From: Fimenecus stercoravium
GTDB lineage: Bacteria; Bacillota; Clostridia; Oscillospirales; Acutalibacteraceae
Length of the DNA stretch: 28,857 nucleotides
Reading direction: 5' to 3'
NCBI GenBank assembly: GCA_018711545.1
Contig: DVIC01000037.1
Location: forward strand, 1-28,857
Shown one piece after another: positions 14,774-23,385 of the stretch. Below the pieces are notes generated by a model, which was given only the letters and a program-made list of their open reading frames with translations, was not told where the DNA came from and made no database searches. Within the stretch, counting starts at the first letter, position 1, and each line of letters opens with the position of its first letter. The position numbers were made by a program, and so were the translations under genes.

Positions 14774-14801
14774 ATTATAGCAGGGTTATTTTGTTTGTCA
14801 A
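14774..14801 (-). promoter_or_regulatory. Strong sigma-A promoter of the small membrane protein gene
   Basis: Minus strand perfect -35 TTGACA (14796-14801), 16 bp spacer, perfect TATAAT (14774-14779) with extended TGC. Confidence 0.78.
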
Positions 14802-14813
14802 GACAAATGTTCG
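14800..14813 (-). promoter_or_regulatory. LexA-like operator 2 (overlapping the -35)
   Basis: Minus strand CGAACATTTGTCTT matches the LexA consensus at 11 of 14 positions. The left half CGAAC is intact and the right half is degenerate. It overlaps the -35 by two bases. Confidence 0.5.
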
Positions 14814-14827
14814 ATTTTTTTAACACA

Positions 14828-14849
14828 AAAGTCCAAAAAATTGGACTTT
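14828..14849. repeat. Perfect 9-bp inverted repeat in AT-rich spacer
   Basis: AAAGTCCAA-AAAA-TTGGACTTT pairs perfectly. The 331-bp stretch 14725-15056 carries no gene; this repeat lies between the LexA-type promoter and a second putative leftward promoter. It may be an operator or a transcript hairpin. Confidence 0.4.
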
Positions 14850-14886
14850 GAATAAATTTTATAGAAAGTTTTTTCTTTCTGCGCTT

Positions 14887-14915
14887 ATATTACCACAATA
14901 TATAGTGTTAGTCAA
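14887..14915 (-). promoter_or_regulatory. Possible distal leftward promoter
   Basis: Minus strand TTGACT (14910-14915), 17 bp, TAATAT (14887-14892). It faces the small membrane protein gene about 160 bp away; the leader would carry the inverted repeat at 14828-14849 and the LexA-like boxes. Confidence 0.35.
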
Positions 14916-15003
14916 GATAAAAAACACAATTTATGCAAGCCGAACAGAAAAACAGAAATTTTTGCTTTTTTCCCACTCGTCTATTTATCTTTTCAGCGGA
15001 TTT

Positions 15004-15012
15004 TGCTATAAT
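15004..15012 (+). promoter_or_regulatory. Extended -10 promoter for obgE
   Basis: TG-C-TATAAT with the -10 at 15007-15012, 45 bp before the obgE ATG. No clear -35 is visible. Confidence 0.5.
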
Positions 15013-15056
15013 AACAACGATTCATTCGCATCAAAGGCAGCATGAGGAAAGAAACT

Positions 15057-16328
15057 ATGTTTGTAGATATTGCAAAAATCAAAATCAAAGCGGGCGACGG
15101 CGGCGACGGCGCGGTTGCGTTCCACCGTGAAAAATATGTGGCATCCGGCGGCCCCGACGGCGGCGACGGCGGGCGCGGCGGCAACATCGTGTTCGTCGCG
15201 GATGACAGCCTTTCCACGCTTGCGGACTTCCGCTATAAGCGCAAATATACGGCGGAAAACGGGCAGAACGGGCGCGGCGCGCACTGCAACGGCAAAAAGG
15301 GGCAGGATCTGGTCATCCGCGTCCCGCGCGGCACGGTCATCCGCGAGGTGCAAAGCGGCGCGGTGCTTGCCGATATGTCCACGGACGAACCGTTCATCGC
15401 CGCAAAGGGAGGCAAAGGGGGATTTGGCAACCGCCATTTTGCCACGCCCACGCGCCAGACCCCGCGTTTTGCGAAAAGCGGCGCGCCGGGCGAAGCGTGG
15501 GAGGTCTCTTTGGAACTGAAACTGATCGCCGACGTGGGGCTTTTAGGCTTTCCGAATGTCGGCAAATCTTCGCTGCTCTCGGTCGTCAGCGAAGCCAAGC
15601 CCATCATCGGCGACTATCATTTTACAACGATCACCCCTGTGCTCGGGGTGGTGCGCATGGGCGAGGGGCAGAGCTTTGTTATGGCGGATATTCCCGGGCT
15701 TATCGAAGGCGCCGCCGAGGGCGTGGGGCTCGGGCACGCCTTTTTGCGCCATGTGGAGCGCTGCCGGATGCTTGTGCATTTGGTGGATGTCGCAGGCAGC
15801 GAGGGGCGCGACCCGATCGAGGATTTTGAGAAGATCAACGAAGAACTGCGCAAATTCAATCCCGAGCTCAGTCAATGCCCGCAGATCGTCGCAGGCAACA
15901 AGATCGATCTTGCCGAGGACGAGCAGCGCGAACGCTTCAAGGCGTATATCGAAAAGCAGGGCTTGCCGTATTTCGAGATCGTCGCGCCCATCCGCTACGG
16001 CACGCAGGAGCTCATCAACGCCGTGGCGGCAAAGCTCGCCACGCTTCCGCCTGTCAAGCGCTACGAGCCTGAGGAGATCCCGATGGAGCTGCTCGAAAAA
16101 GATAAGAAAAACGGCTTTACCGTCACCGTGCGCGATGGGGTGTATATCGTCGAGGCCGAGTGGCTATATAAAATTTTGCTGAAAACCGATATGGATGACT
16201 ACGAATCCCTGCAATATTTTCAAACCGTTCTGCAAACCAGCGGTATTTTGGACGCCCTGCGGGAAAAAGGCATCCAGGAGGGCGACACCGTCAGCATTTA
16301 CGACTTTGAATTCGACTATGTGCCGTAA
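15057..16328 (+). CDS. obgE: GTPase ObgE (Obg/CgtA)
   Basis: 423 residues, standard length. Obg is a ribosome-associated GTPase involved in large subunit assembly and growth control. The chosen ATG begins with MFVDIAKIKIKAGDGGDG, the family's canonical start, and follows AGGAAAG; an ATG 15 nt upstream is rejected. The Gly-rich Obg fold occupies about 1-158, the GTPase core carries GFPNVGKSS (P-loop), DIPGLIEGAAEG (switch II) and NKID, and a C-terminal OCT domain (about 340-423) completes it. It begins a rightward cluster with mrnC, yitT and the DUF3592-like gene; the gap to mrnC is 33 bp. Confidence 0.97.
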   Translation: MFVDIAKIKIKAGDGGDGAVAFHREKYVASGGPDGGDGGRGGNIVFVADDSLSTLADFRYKRKYTAENGQNGRGAHCNGKKGQDLVIRVPRGTVIREVQSGAVLADMSTDEPFIAAKGGKGGFGNRHFATPTRQTPRFAKSGAPGEAWEVSLELKLIADVGLLGFPNVGKSSLLSVVSEAKPIIGDYHFTTITPVLGVVRMGEGQSFVMADIPGLIEGAAEGVGLGHAFLRHVERCRMLVHLVDVAGSEGRDPIEDFEKINEELRKFNPELSQCPQIVAGNKIDLAEDEQRERFKAYIEKQGLPYFEIVAPIRYGTQELINAVAAKLATLPPVKRYEPEEIPMELLEKDKKNGFTVTVRDGVYIVEAEWLYKILLKTDMDDYESLQYFQTVLQTSGILDALREKGIQEGDTVSIYDFEFDYVP

Positions 16329-16361
16329 TTCAGCGGTACAAAACGGATAAACGGGGGAACC

Positions 16362-16772
16362 ATGGAGAACAATACCAATATGTACAGCCCCCTTGCGCTT
16401 GCTTTCTTAGGCGACGCGGTATACGGGCTGCTTGTTCGGGAGCGCCTGCTTTTACAGGCGAACCGCCCCGCCGGTCAGTTACATACCCTTTCGACGGGGC
16501 TTGTCAACGCCGCGGCGCAGGCAAGGGCTGTAAAAAATCTGCTGCCCGAGCTTACCGAAACGGAGCTTGCCGTATACAAACGCGGGCGCAACGCGCACCC
16601 GGGGCACACGCCGAAACACCAGTCGGAGGGTGACTATCACAGCGCCACGGGCTTAGAAGCATTGTTCGGCTGGCTTTATCTGAACAAAGATGAGACCCGC
16701 CTTCGCGCGCTGTTTGATAAGATCTGGCAGGACGGGGCGGAGAACGGTGCACAAAAAGGCGAAACGAAATAG
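16362..16772 (+). CDS. mrnC: Mini-ribonuclease III (MrnC)
   Basis: 136 residues, the expected small size. Mini-RNase III has an RNase III catalytic domain without a dsRNA-binding domain and matures 23S rRNA in Firmicutes. The RNase III signature starts at LALAFLGDAVYGLLVRE with Asp18, and the second acidic residue is Glu99 in SATGLEALFGWLYL. A Lys/His-rich loop (about 72-88) is typical. GGGGGAA precedes the ATG. The end overlaps the start of the yitT frame by 26 nt. Confidence 0.95.
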   Translation: MENNTNMYSPLALAFLGDAVYGLLVRERLLLQANRPAGQLHTLSTGLVNAAAQARAVKNLLPELTETELAVYKRGRNAHPGHTPKHQSEGDYHSATGLEALFGWLYLNKDETRLRALFDKIWQDGAENGAQKGETK

Positions 16773-17628
16773 GCACACGGCACGTAAAACGGCGGCAGAC
16801 TTACTGCTGTATTTTGCCGGCGGCTTTTTGTATGCGGCGGCGGTCAATGTGTTTTTGGCGCCGAACGAAATCCTGCTCGGCGGTTTTACGGGTGTCGCCA
16901 CAGTACTCAACCACCTGCTTGGCACACCCATCGGCACGGTGGTGTTCCTACTGAATGTGCCGCTGTTTCTAATCGCGTATTTCAAATTCGGCTTTTCTTT
17001 TATCATACGGACGGTTATTGCCACCTTCTTTTCCTCCGTGCTCATCGATGTGACCGCGCTGTTTTTGCCCGTGTATGCGGGTGACCGCTTGCTTTCTTCG
17101 CTGTTCGGCGGCATTTTGAGCGGCGCGGGGCTCGGCCTTGTGTTCCTGCGCGGGGCGACGACGGGCGGCACGGACATCCTTTCGAAGCTCCTGCAACGGC
17201 GGCGGCCGCACATGTCCATGGGGCGTGTGATCCTGCTTTTGGATCTCGCCGTCGTGCTTTTGTCCTTTGCCGTATACAGAAGCCTTGAAACGGTGCTGTA
17301 TTCGCTTGTGGTCATTTACGTCAGCGCGCAGGCGGTGGATCTTACGCAGACGGGGCTTTCGCACGACAAGCTGCTGTTCATCGTCACCGATAAGGGCGAG
17401 CGCGCTGTGCGCGCGATCGTCGAAACGCTCGACCGCGGTGTGAGCGTGCTGGATGTGCGCGGCGGCTACACGGGGACAAAGCGCCAAATGCTGTTTTGCG
17501 CCGTGCGCGCGGGCGACGCGGTAAGACTTACGAAAGCGATCCGCGAGATCGACGAGAGCGCGTTTATCGTGATATCCGAGATTTCCGACATCCTCGGCGA
17601 AGGGTTCAAGAGCCGAACGGCGGTGTGA
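16747..17628 (+). CDS. YitT/DUF161 family membrane protein with DUF2179 tail
   Basis: 293 residues from a GTG start. YitT proteins have about five to six helices followed by a cytoplasmic DUF2179 domain; the function is unknown in most members. Here helices cover about 18-190 (LLLYFAGGFLYAAAVNVFLAPN, GGFTGVATVL, GRVILLLDLAVVLLSF). GATTGGTDIL is a family motif. DUF2179 follows at about 205-285 (SHDKLLFIVTDKGE, GGYTGTKRQMLFCAVR, SAFIVISEISDILGEGF). A longer frame from 16690 lies inside mrnC; the GTG at 16747 follows GGAG with a 4-nt spacer and is preferred. Function is not inferable. Confidence 0.85.
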   Translation: MHKKAKRNRHTARKTAADLLLYFAGGFLYAAAVNVFLAPNEILLGGFTGVATVLNHLLGTPIGTVVFLLNVPLFLIAYFKFGFSFIIRTVIATFFSSVLIDVTALFLPVYAGDRLLSSLFGGILSGAGLGLVFLRGATTGGTDILSKLLQRRRPHMSMGRVILLLDLAVVLLSFAVYRSLETVLYSLVVIYVSAQAVDLTQTGLSHDKLLFIVTDKGERAVRAIVETLDRGVSVLDVRGGYTGTKRQMLFCAVRAGDAVRLTKAIREIDESAFIVISEISDILGEGFKSRTAV

Positions 17629-17668
17629 GTAAAAATCAAGATTCGGTAAGTTTGAAAGGGGAATAGCC

Positions 17669-18445
17669 TTGCGCAGTACAAAGGATAACAATAGGGGAAT
17701 GCTCGCTTTCTTGATTTTGCCGATCCTTTGCCTGCTGGTAGGGCTGGTGCTGCTTTCGCTTGGTATCCGCGACGCGGTCACGAACAGCACGCGCGGCTAT
17801 CGCGAAGTGACCGGCTATCTGACCGATTACACACTGCAGGAAGCGGGCGGTTACGACCGCCAGCGCAATACCGAAACAGCGGATACATACAGGCTTGTAT
17901 ACCGCTATAATGTGGACGGGCAGGCGTATACGCTCGTTACGTCTTACAGCACATCCTTTGTCCCGTCGCGCGGCAGTGAAACGGAGATCCTGTATAATCC
18001 GGAAAATCCCGCTGAGTCCGTGATCGGCGGGCCGAATCAATCCGAAAATCAACTTATTTTTATCGGGCTGTTTTTCATGTTTTGTTCGCTTCCGTTTTTC
18101 CTGCCGTTTTTGCCGAAACGAAAGAAGGAAAAAAGCGCCAAACCGGCTTCCCGGCGTGCACCCTCCAAATGGGCGGCGGTCGATTGGGTCGGCATCGTGA
18201 TCGGGCTGTTTTTAATCGGCATCAGCTACGGGGCGCTTGCCATGATCACCAATTCCTATTCGCCCGCCGGTATCGTGCGCTATTATGCGGAATCGTTCCA
18301 CTTTGCGCTTCTCATCCCGCTTCTGATGATTGCAGCGGGCTTGCTTCTGCTTTACAGGAGCTTGCCGTTTCGAAAAAAGCAAAAGCAGAATGCCAAACAG
18401 AACGAACAAAACGAGAAAGACGAAAACGAAAATTCTGATCGTTAA
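17669..18445 (+). CDS. DUF3592-like multi-pass membrane protein
   Basis: 258 residues from a TTG start preceded by AAGGGG at 10 nt. An ATG ten codons on has its Shine-Dalgarno too close. One N-terminal helix (about 12-35) is followed by an extracytoplasmic domain (36-128) with a beta-rich pattern like DUF3592 (TGYLTDYT, YRLVYRYNVDGQAYTLVTSY, ILYNPENPAESVI). Three more hydrophobic segments follow (about 129-147, 172-196, 214-232), with a basic linker, then a very Lys/Asn/Glu-rich tail. It lies between yitT and lepA on the same strand. Function unknown; the domain call rests on pattern memory. Confidence 0.75.
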   Translation: MRSTKDNNRGMLAFLILPILCLLVGLVLLSLGIRDAVTNSTRGYREVTGYLTDYTLQEAGGYDRQRNTETADTYRLVYRYNVDGQAYTLVTSYSTSFVPSRGSETEILYNPENPAESVIGGPNQSENQLIFIGLFFMFCSLPFFLPFLPKRKKEKSAKPASRRAPSKWAAVDWVGIVIGLFLIGISYGALAMITNSYSPAGIVRYYAESFHFALLIPLLMIAAGLLLLYRSLPFRKKQKQNAKQNEQNEKDENENSDR

Positions 18446-18468
18446 TATCCCAATTTACGAGGTAATCC

Positions 18469-20274
18469 ATGCAGAAAAAAGAGTACATCCGTAATTTTTC
18501 CATTGTGGCGCACATCGACCACGGCAAAAGCACGCTTGCAGACCGCCTTCTGGAGCTGACCGATTCCGTCCAGAAGCGCGATATGGAGGAGCAGCTTTTA
18601 GACAACATGGACTTGGAGCGCGAGCGCGGCATCACCATCAAAGCGCATGCCGTGCGGCTCGATTACAAGGCGAAAGACGGGGCTACATACGCGCTCAATC
18701 TCATTGACACGCCCGGTCACGTGGACTTTAATTATGAGGTCTCGCGGTCGCTCGCTGCCTGCGAGGGCGCAGTGCTTATTGTGGATGCGTCGCAGGGGAT
18801 CGAGGCGCAGACGCTTGCGAACACTTACCTTGCGCTCGACCACGATCTCGAGATCGTGCCTGTCATCAATAAGATCGACCTGCCCGCCGCTGACCCGGAG
18901 CGCGTGGCGAAGGAGGTGGAGGATGTCATCGGCATCCCCTGCATGGACGCGCCGCGTGTCTCCGCCAAAACGGGCGAGAATGTGGAGCAGGTGCTTGAAG
19001 AAATCGTCAAGCTCGTGCCTGCCCCCGAAAATCACGATGACGCACCGCTGCGCGCGCTGATCTTCGATTCGGTCTATGACAGCTACCGCGGTGTGATCGT
19101 CTATGTCCGCGTCATGGACGGCGCCATCCATCCCGGCGATACCATGCGCATGATGGCGACGGGCGCGGAATTTACCGTGGTGGAGACGGGCTATATGCGC
19201 GCCACGCGCATGGAGCCGACCGACGGGCTTTCCTCCGGCGAGGTCGGCTATATCACAGCTTCGATCAAAACCGTGTCCGACGCGCGCGTGGGCGATACGG
19301 TGACGCTCGCCTCTGCACCCGCCGAAGAGCCGCTGCCCGGCTATCGCAAGGTCAACCCCATGGTGTTCTGCGGGGTGTATCCGGCGGACGGCGCAGACTA
19401 CGAAAACTTACGCGAGGCGCTCGAAAAGCTGCGCTTAAACGATGCGGCGCTCTCCTTCGAGCCGGAGACCTCCGGCGCGCTGGGCTTCGGCTTCCGCTGC
19501 GGCTTTTTGGGGCTTTTGCACCTTGAGATCATACAGGAGCGCTTGGAGCGCGAATATGATCTCGATCTTGTCACGACGATTCCGAGCGTCGTGTATAAGA
19601 TCCACCTGACCGACAAATCCGTTGTCGAGATCGACAACCCCTGCAACTATCCCGACCCCGCCACGATCGACTATGCCGAGGAACCCATTGTCGAAGCGCA
19701 CATCTTTTCCCCGCCCGAATACGTCGGGCAGATCATGGACCTTTGTCAGGACCGCCGCGGCACCTATAAGGAAATGACCTATCTTGCCGAGGATCGCGTA
19801 GACATCAAATATCTGCTGCCGCTTAATGAAATCATTTATGACTTCTTCGACGCACTCAAATCCCGCACGCGCGGCTATGCTTCGTTCGACTATGAGATTC
19901 AGGGCTATGCCCGCTCGCAGCTCGTGAAGCTGGATGTGCTATTAAACGGTGATGCCGTAGACGCACTCTCGTTTATCATCCATGCCGACAAAGCCTATGC
20001 GCGCGCCCGCAAGATCGCCGAGAAGCTCAAGGAGCACATTCCGCGCCAGATGTTTGAGATCCCCATACAAATTGCCATCGGCGGCAAGGTGATCGCACGC
20101 GAGACGGTCAAGGCGATGCGCAAGGACGTGCTTGCCAAGTGCTACGGCGGCGACATCACGCGCAAGAAGAAGCTGTTGGAAAAACAGAAGGAAGGAAAAA
20201 AGCGCATGCGCCGCTTCGGGACAGTCGAAGTCCCGCAGGAGGCGTTCATGGCGGTGCTGAAGTTAGATGAATAG
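18469..20274 (+). CDS. lepA: Elongation factor 4 (LepA)
   Basis: 601 residues, full length. LepA is a translational GTPase that acts on ribosomes during initiation or stalled translocation. Motifs: AHIDHGKST (P-loop, near residue 15), ERERGITIKA (switch I), DTPGHVDF (switch II) and NKIDLP. The C-terminal KKLLEKQKEGKKRMRRFGTVEVPQEAF is the LepA-specific C-terminal domain. GAGGT precedes the ATG by 5 nt. It leads a three-gene block with prdX and hemW, overlapping prdX by 8 nt. Confidence 0.97.
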   Translation: MQKKEYIRNFSIVAHIDHGKSTLADRLLELTDSVQKRDMEEQLLDNMDLERERGITIKAHAVRLDYKAKDGATYALNLIDTPGHVDFNYEVSRSLAACEGAVLIVDASQGIEAQTLANTYLALDHDLEIVPVINKIDLPAADPERVAKEVEDVIGIPCMDAPRVSAKTGENVEQVLEEIVKLVPAPENHDDAPLRALIFDSVYDSYRGVIVYVRVMDGAIHPGDTMRMMATGAEFTVVETGYMRATRMEPTDGLSSGEVGYITASIKTVSDARVGDTVTLASAPAEEPLPGYRKVNPMVFCGVYPADGADYENLREALEKLRLNDAALSFEPETSGALGFGFRCGFLGLLHLEIIQERLEREYDLDLVTTIPSVVYKIHLTDKSVVEIDNPCNYPDPATIDYAEEPIVEAHIFSPPEYVGQIMDLCQDRRGTYKEMTYLAEDRVDIKYLLPLNEIIYDFFDALKSRTRGYASFDYEIQGYARSQLVKLDVLLNGDAVDALSFIIHADKAYARARKIAEKLKEHIPRQMFEIPIQIAIGGKVIARETVKAMRKDVLAKCYGGDITRKKKLLEKQKEGKKRMRRFGTVEVPQEAFMAVLKLDE

Positions 20275-20755
20275 CAGAGAAAATATTTTTGAAAACTTGC
20301 AGACGCTCGGCATTTCCTATGAATTGGTCGAGCACGCGCCCGCATTTACGATGGAGGAATACAACGCGCTCGGCTTTAACCCCGATGATGAGATCTGCAA
20401 AAACCTGTTTTTGCGTGATTATAAAGGTAAGCGGCATATGCTCGTGGTCTTAAAGGGGAGCAAGCATGCCGACCTGCGGCTCATACAAGCAGAGGTCGAA
20501 TCCTCCAAGCTGAGCTTTGCCTCCGACGAGCGGCTGGCAAAGTACCTGGACGTGAAAAAGGGCTCAGTGTCGCCGCTCGGGCTGATCAACGACACGGCGG
20601 GTGCAGTCGAGGTGTATTTTGATCGGGATCTGCAAGACGCGCCGCGGCTGGGCTTTCATCCAAACGACAACACCGCGACGATATTCCTCTCGTTTGCCGA
20701 TGTCCTGCGCTACATCGAAAGCACAGGGCATACGATACGGTTTATTCAGGTATGA
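20267..20755 (+). CDS. Prolyl-tRNA editing protein (PrdX/YbaK family)
   Basis: 162 residues. These free-standing editing domains hydrolyse Ala-tRNA(Pro) mischarged by prolyl-tRNA synthetase, or related mischarged tRNAs. Conserved segments: LVEHAPAFTMEEY (about 18-30), CKNLFLRDYKGKRHMLVVLKGSKHAD (about 44-69, with the key Lys/Gly pattern), and KGSVSPLGLINDTAG (about 101-115). The start overlaps lepA by 8 nt and the stop overlaps hemW by 4 nt, so it is translationally coupled on both sides. The exact amino acid specificity cannot be read. Confidence 0.88.
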   Translation: MNSRENIFENLQTLGISYELVEHAPAFTMEEYNALGFNPDDEICKNLFLRDYKGKRHMLVVLKGSKHADLRLIQAEVESSKLSFASDERLAKYLDVKKGSVSPLGLINDTAGAVEVYFDRDLQDAPRLGFHPNDNTATIFLSFADVLRYIESTGHTIRFIQV

Positions 20756-21858
20756 ATGTACCGATCGGGCTTTATCTGCACATTCCGTTCTGCCGTTCCA
20801 AGTGCCCGTACTGCGATTTTTATTCGATGCGCGGGAATGCGGCGCAAACCGACGCCTATGCGGCCGCTCTGTGTCGAAAAATTTCGGAAAGTGCTGAAAC
20901 CTTACAACGTAAAGCGGATTCACTTTACATTGGCGGCGGAACACCGTCCGCGCTGGGTGCAGACTGCCTGAAAGCCCTTGTAATTCAAGCCAAAACCGAC
21001 TTCTTGACCGAAGATGCGGAAATTACCGTGGAGTGTAATCCGTATGGGCTAGCGCCGGATTTCTTTGCCGTCCTTGCCGAAGCGGGCGTGAACCGCATTT
21101 CGCTGGGTTTGCAATCCGCCGTGGACAGCGAACGCCGTGCTTTGGGGAGACTTTCGGATGCGGACACCGTGCGCGCGGCGGTGCTTGCGGCGCAAAAGGC
21201 GGGGATTTTAAACATTTCACTGGACGTGATGCTGGGTATCCCGCACCAAACCACGCAAACACTCGCCGAAACGCTGGATTTCTGTTTGTCACTCGGGGTG
21301 CCGCATTTGAGCGCCTATATTTTGAAGATCGAAGCGGGTACGCCTTTTGAAAAGCGCCGTGACACACTCGAACTGCCCGACGATGACCAAACGGCGGACT
21401 TGTATTTGCAGCTTTGCGAAACGCTTAAGCAAAACGGTATTTTGCAGTACGAGATTTCCAATTTCGCGCGCCCGGGCTATGAAAGCCGTCATAATCTGAA
21501 ATATTGGCATTGCGAAGAATACTTGGGGCTGGGCCCTTCGGCCCATTCGTTTTTAAACGGCAGGCGGTTTTATTACCCGCGCGACCTGCGGGGCTTCTTA
21601 GCCGGCAAACCGCCCGTGCCGGACGGTACAGGCGGGGATTTTACGGAATATGCCATGCTCGCGCTGCGGCTTTGCGAGGGGCTTTCGGAAGAAAACGTGC
21701 AAACCCGCTTCGGGCACGGCATCCCGCAGGAAATGCGTTCGCGCGCGGTACCGCTTGCCGCCCACGGGCTGCTGGTTTCGGATGAGAGCGGGATTCGTTT
21801 GACGCGCACAGGTTTTCTCGTTTCCAACGCCGTGCTCGCGGAGTTGCTGGATTTTTGA
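20752..21858 (+). CDS. hemW: HemW-like radical SAM protein (heme chaperone)
   Basis: 368 residues, family-typical. The radical SAM ligands are C14-x3-C18-x2-C21. The next position is Asp-Phe, so the fourth Cys found in HemN coproporphyrinogen dehydrogenase is absent, which marks HemW. IGGGTPSAL is the SAM-binding segment (about 62-70), RISLGLQS follows, and HNLKYW near residue 247 is the HemW HNxxYW motif for heme binding. The lepA-hemW neighbourhood is conserved in Firmicutes. Start overlaps prdX by 4 nt (ATGA). It is convergent with the gpr-spoIIP block. Confidence 0.93.
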   Translation: MNVPIGLYLHIPFCRSKCPYCDFYSMRGNAAQTDAYAAALCRKISESAETLQRKADSLYIGGGTPSALGADCLKALVIQAKTDFLTEDAEITVECNPYGLAPDFFAVLAEAGVNRISLGLQSAVDSERRALGRLSDADTVRAAVLAAQKAGILNISLDVMLGIPHQTTQTLAETLDFCLSLGVPHLSAYILKIEAGTPFEKRRDTLELPDDDQTADLYLQLCETLKQNGILQYEISNFARPGYESRHNLKYWHCEEYLGLGPSAHSFLNGRRFYYPRDLRGFLAGKPPVPDGTGGDFTEYAMLALRLCEGLSEENVQTRFGHGIPQEMRSRAVPLAAHGLLVSDESGIRLTRTGFLVSNAVLAELLDF

Positions 21859-21896
21859 GTATGTGCACGATCTGAAAATTTTACATCTGTAACATT

Positions 21897-21930
21897 GAAA
21901 CCCACCGAGGTAAAAGCCCTGGCGGGTTTC
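21897..21930. terminator. Imperfect hairpin between convergent hemW and small ORF
   Basis: GAAACCC and GGGTTTC arms with additional imperfect inner pairing, lying in the 70-bp gap between two convergent genes and overlapping the stop of the small ORF. No strong T run is present on either side. Confidence 0.45.
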
Positions 21931-22129
21931 ATAGCATTTCGCGCAGTTCTTCGATCGCCTGCACGGCAAATTCGCGCACATCCTGCGCATCTACCACTTC
22001 CGGTTCACCGCCCGTACGCATTCTTTGGGAATTTTCCTGCGCGCGTGTAAGACCAAATACCAGCCCAAATGCCAAAAGCAGAACGCTCAACACCATCAAA
22101 TACCGTGAAAATACGCTTTTTCGTCTCAT
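21929..22129 (-). CDS. Small membrane protein in the yqxA position, third gene of the gpr-spoIIP block
   Basis: 66 residues. Basic N-terminus, a hydrophobic helix (about 9-27, YLMVLSVLLLAFGLVFGL), then an acidic tail (43-66) with a predicted amphipathic helix. I recognise no homology. AAGGAAG precedes the start and the gap to spoIIP is 20 bp, so it is very likely translated from the same mRNA. In Bacillus the gene at this place is yqxA, also a small membrane-spanning protein, but similarity is not established. The stop overlaps a hairpin. Confidence 0.68.
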   Translation of the reverse strand: MRRKSVFSRYLMVLSVLLLAFGLVFGLTRAQENSQRMRTGGEPEVVDAQDVREFAVQAIEELREML

Positions 22130-22149
22130 GCTTACACTTCCTTGTAGAA

Positions 22150-23313
22150 TTACGGCGCGTAACGCAGCAACAGCTCCGCGAGCGCCGTGCCGATGAGTCT
22201 GCCTGCATACACCGCTTCCTCCAGCGTGTTCGAATCGCTCCCCATTTCCAACAGCACCGAGCAGGGCGTGATGTCCATGTTGTATTTGCGTGCGGAAAAC
22301 AGGATCGGGCGCATCAGACCGGGATATTTTGTCTCGGCGGTCTGTTGCAATTGCAGTGCAAAGGTCAGGTTCTGTTCCCAGGTCGGGAAATTCGTCACCT
22401 TGCCGTCCTCGCAGCCGGCAATGATCATGATCTGCGCCGCCTTTTTGCCGTCAATCGTCGCCACCGGCTTGATGCGCGTGCCGTCCTGCTGCTGGATGGC
22501 GTCGCGGTGCACGTCGATCACGACCTGAATGGACGGGTACTCTGCCATGATCGCTTCAATACTTTCGCGCGAACGGTCGTATGCGCCCGTGTATTTCGCG
22601 TCGTGGATCTCGGTATCGTGGATCACGCCGATCCCCGCCGCTTCCAGCTGTTCGCAGATCGCATCGCCTACACGCACCATGTTGCGCGCCGGGTCGTCAA
22701 TGCGTGTGATGTAGTCGGTCGCGTACCAGTTGCGATCCAAAAGCTCATAGCACTCTGTGGTGTGCGTGTGGAAGATGAGCACTAAGGGCTCCGAAATATT
22801 TTCAATGGAAAGCGAAGCGGACTTCGCCACGCTTGCGGCAATATCGATGCTGTGCGAAGCGGTCGTGTTGCGCACGGTGATGTTTTCCCAGGTGTCCGTC
22901 GCGTTTCCCGCGCCGTATTGCTTTTCGACGATCGCGCCCTTTTTCGTGGTGTTTGCGGAAGCGGCCTCGGCGGACGCCATCATAGCAAGGATGTCCTCGG
23001 GCGTGTCGGTCAGCGCCGTTTCCGAAACGGTTTTTTCGGCGGGGGCGGCGGTGGTTTCGGCGGGGGCTTGCGTGGCAGGTTCCGTCGTTTCTTCGGCTGT
23101 CAGTTCTTCGCGGATCGTCTGGGCAGTGCCCTGCGGCATGGCGAGTGAGGCGCTGAACATGGCGACCTTCGAAACGGGCGCGGCAAACCGCGTGCCCATA
23201 TAGAAGGTCGCGGCAGTCAAAGTGACGAGAAGCAACAATAAGGCGGCGGGGTGCGCAGTCCCCTCGGTGTTCGGTTTTCTGCGGCGGCTTCTTTGTGCGT
23301 TCGTTTGCGGCAT
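22150..23313 (-). CDS. spoIIP: Stage II sporulation protein P (peptidoglycan amidase/endopeptidase)
   Basis: 387 residues. SpoIIP degrades peptidoglycan with SpoIID during engulfment. A basic tail and one membrane anchor (about 22-40) lead to a Thr/Glu/Ala-rich linker (63-105), then the catalytic domain. Zinc ligand candidates are in IFHTHTTE (H182, H184) and DVHRDA (about 269), followed by LLEMGSDSNT near the end, all family motifs. It is 72 bp downstream of gpr and 20 bp upstream of the small ORF. A CATATACT-like sequence upstream could be a sporulation -10, but that is weak. Confidence 0.93.
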   Translation of the reverse strand: MPQTNAQRSRRRKPNTEGTAHPAALLLLLVTLTAATFYMGTRFAAPVSKVAMFSASLAMPQGTAQTIREELTAEETTEPATQAPAETTAAPAEKTVSETALTDTPEDILAMMASAEAASANTTKKGAIVEKQYGAGNATDTWENITVRNTTASHSIDIAASVAKSASLSIENISEPLVLIFHTHTTECYELLDRNWYATDYITRIDDPARNMVRVGDAICEQLEAAGIGVIHDTEIHDAKYTGAYDRSRESIEAIMAEYPSIQVVIDVHRDAIQQQDGTRIKPVATIDGKKAAQIMIIAGCEDGKVTNFPTWEQNLTFALQLQQTAETKYPGLMRPILFSARKYNMDITPCSVLLEMGSDSNTLEEAVYAGRLIGTALAELLLRYAP

Positions 23314-23385
23314 AGGCTGTCCCTCTTGCTTTATCCTTTCGGTGCAGTATATGCGGCCGAAACAGAAAATAGAAGCAGGGGAGGG

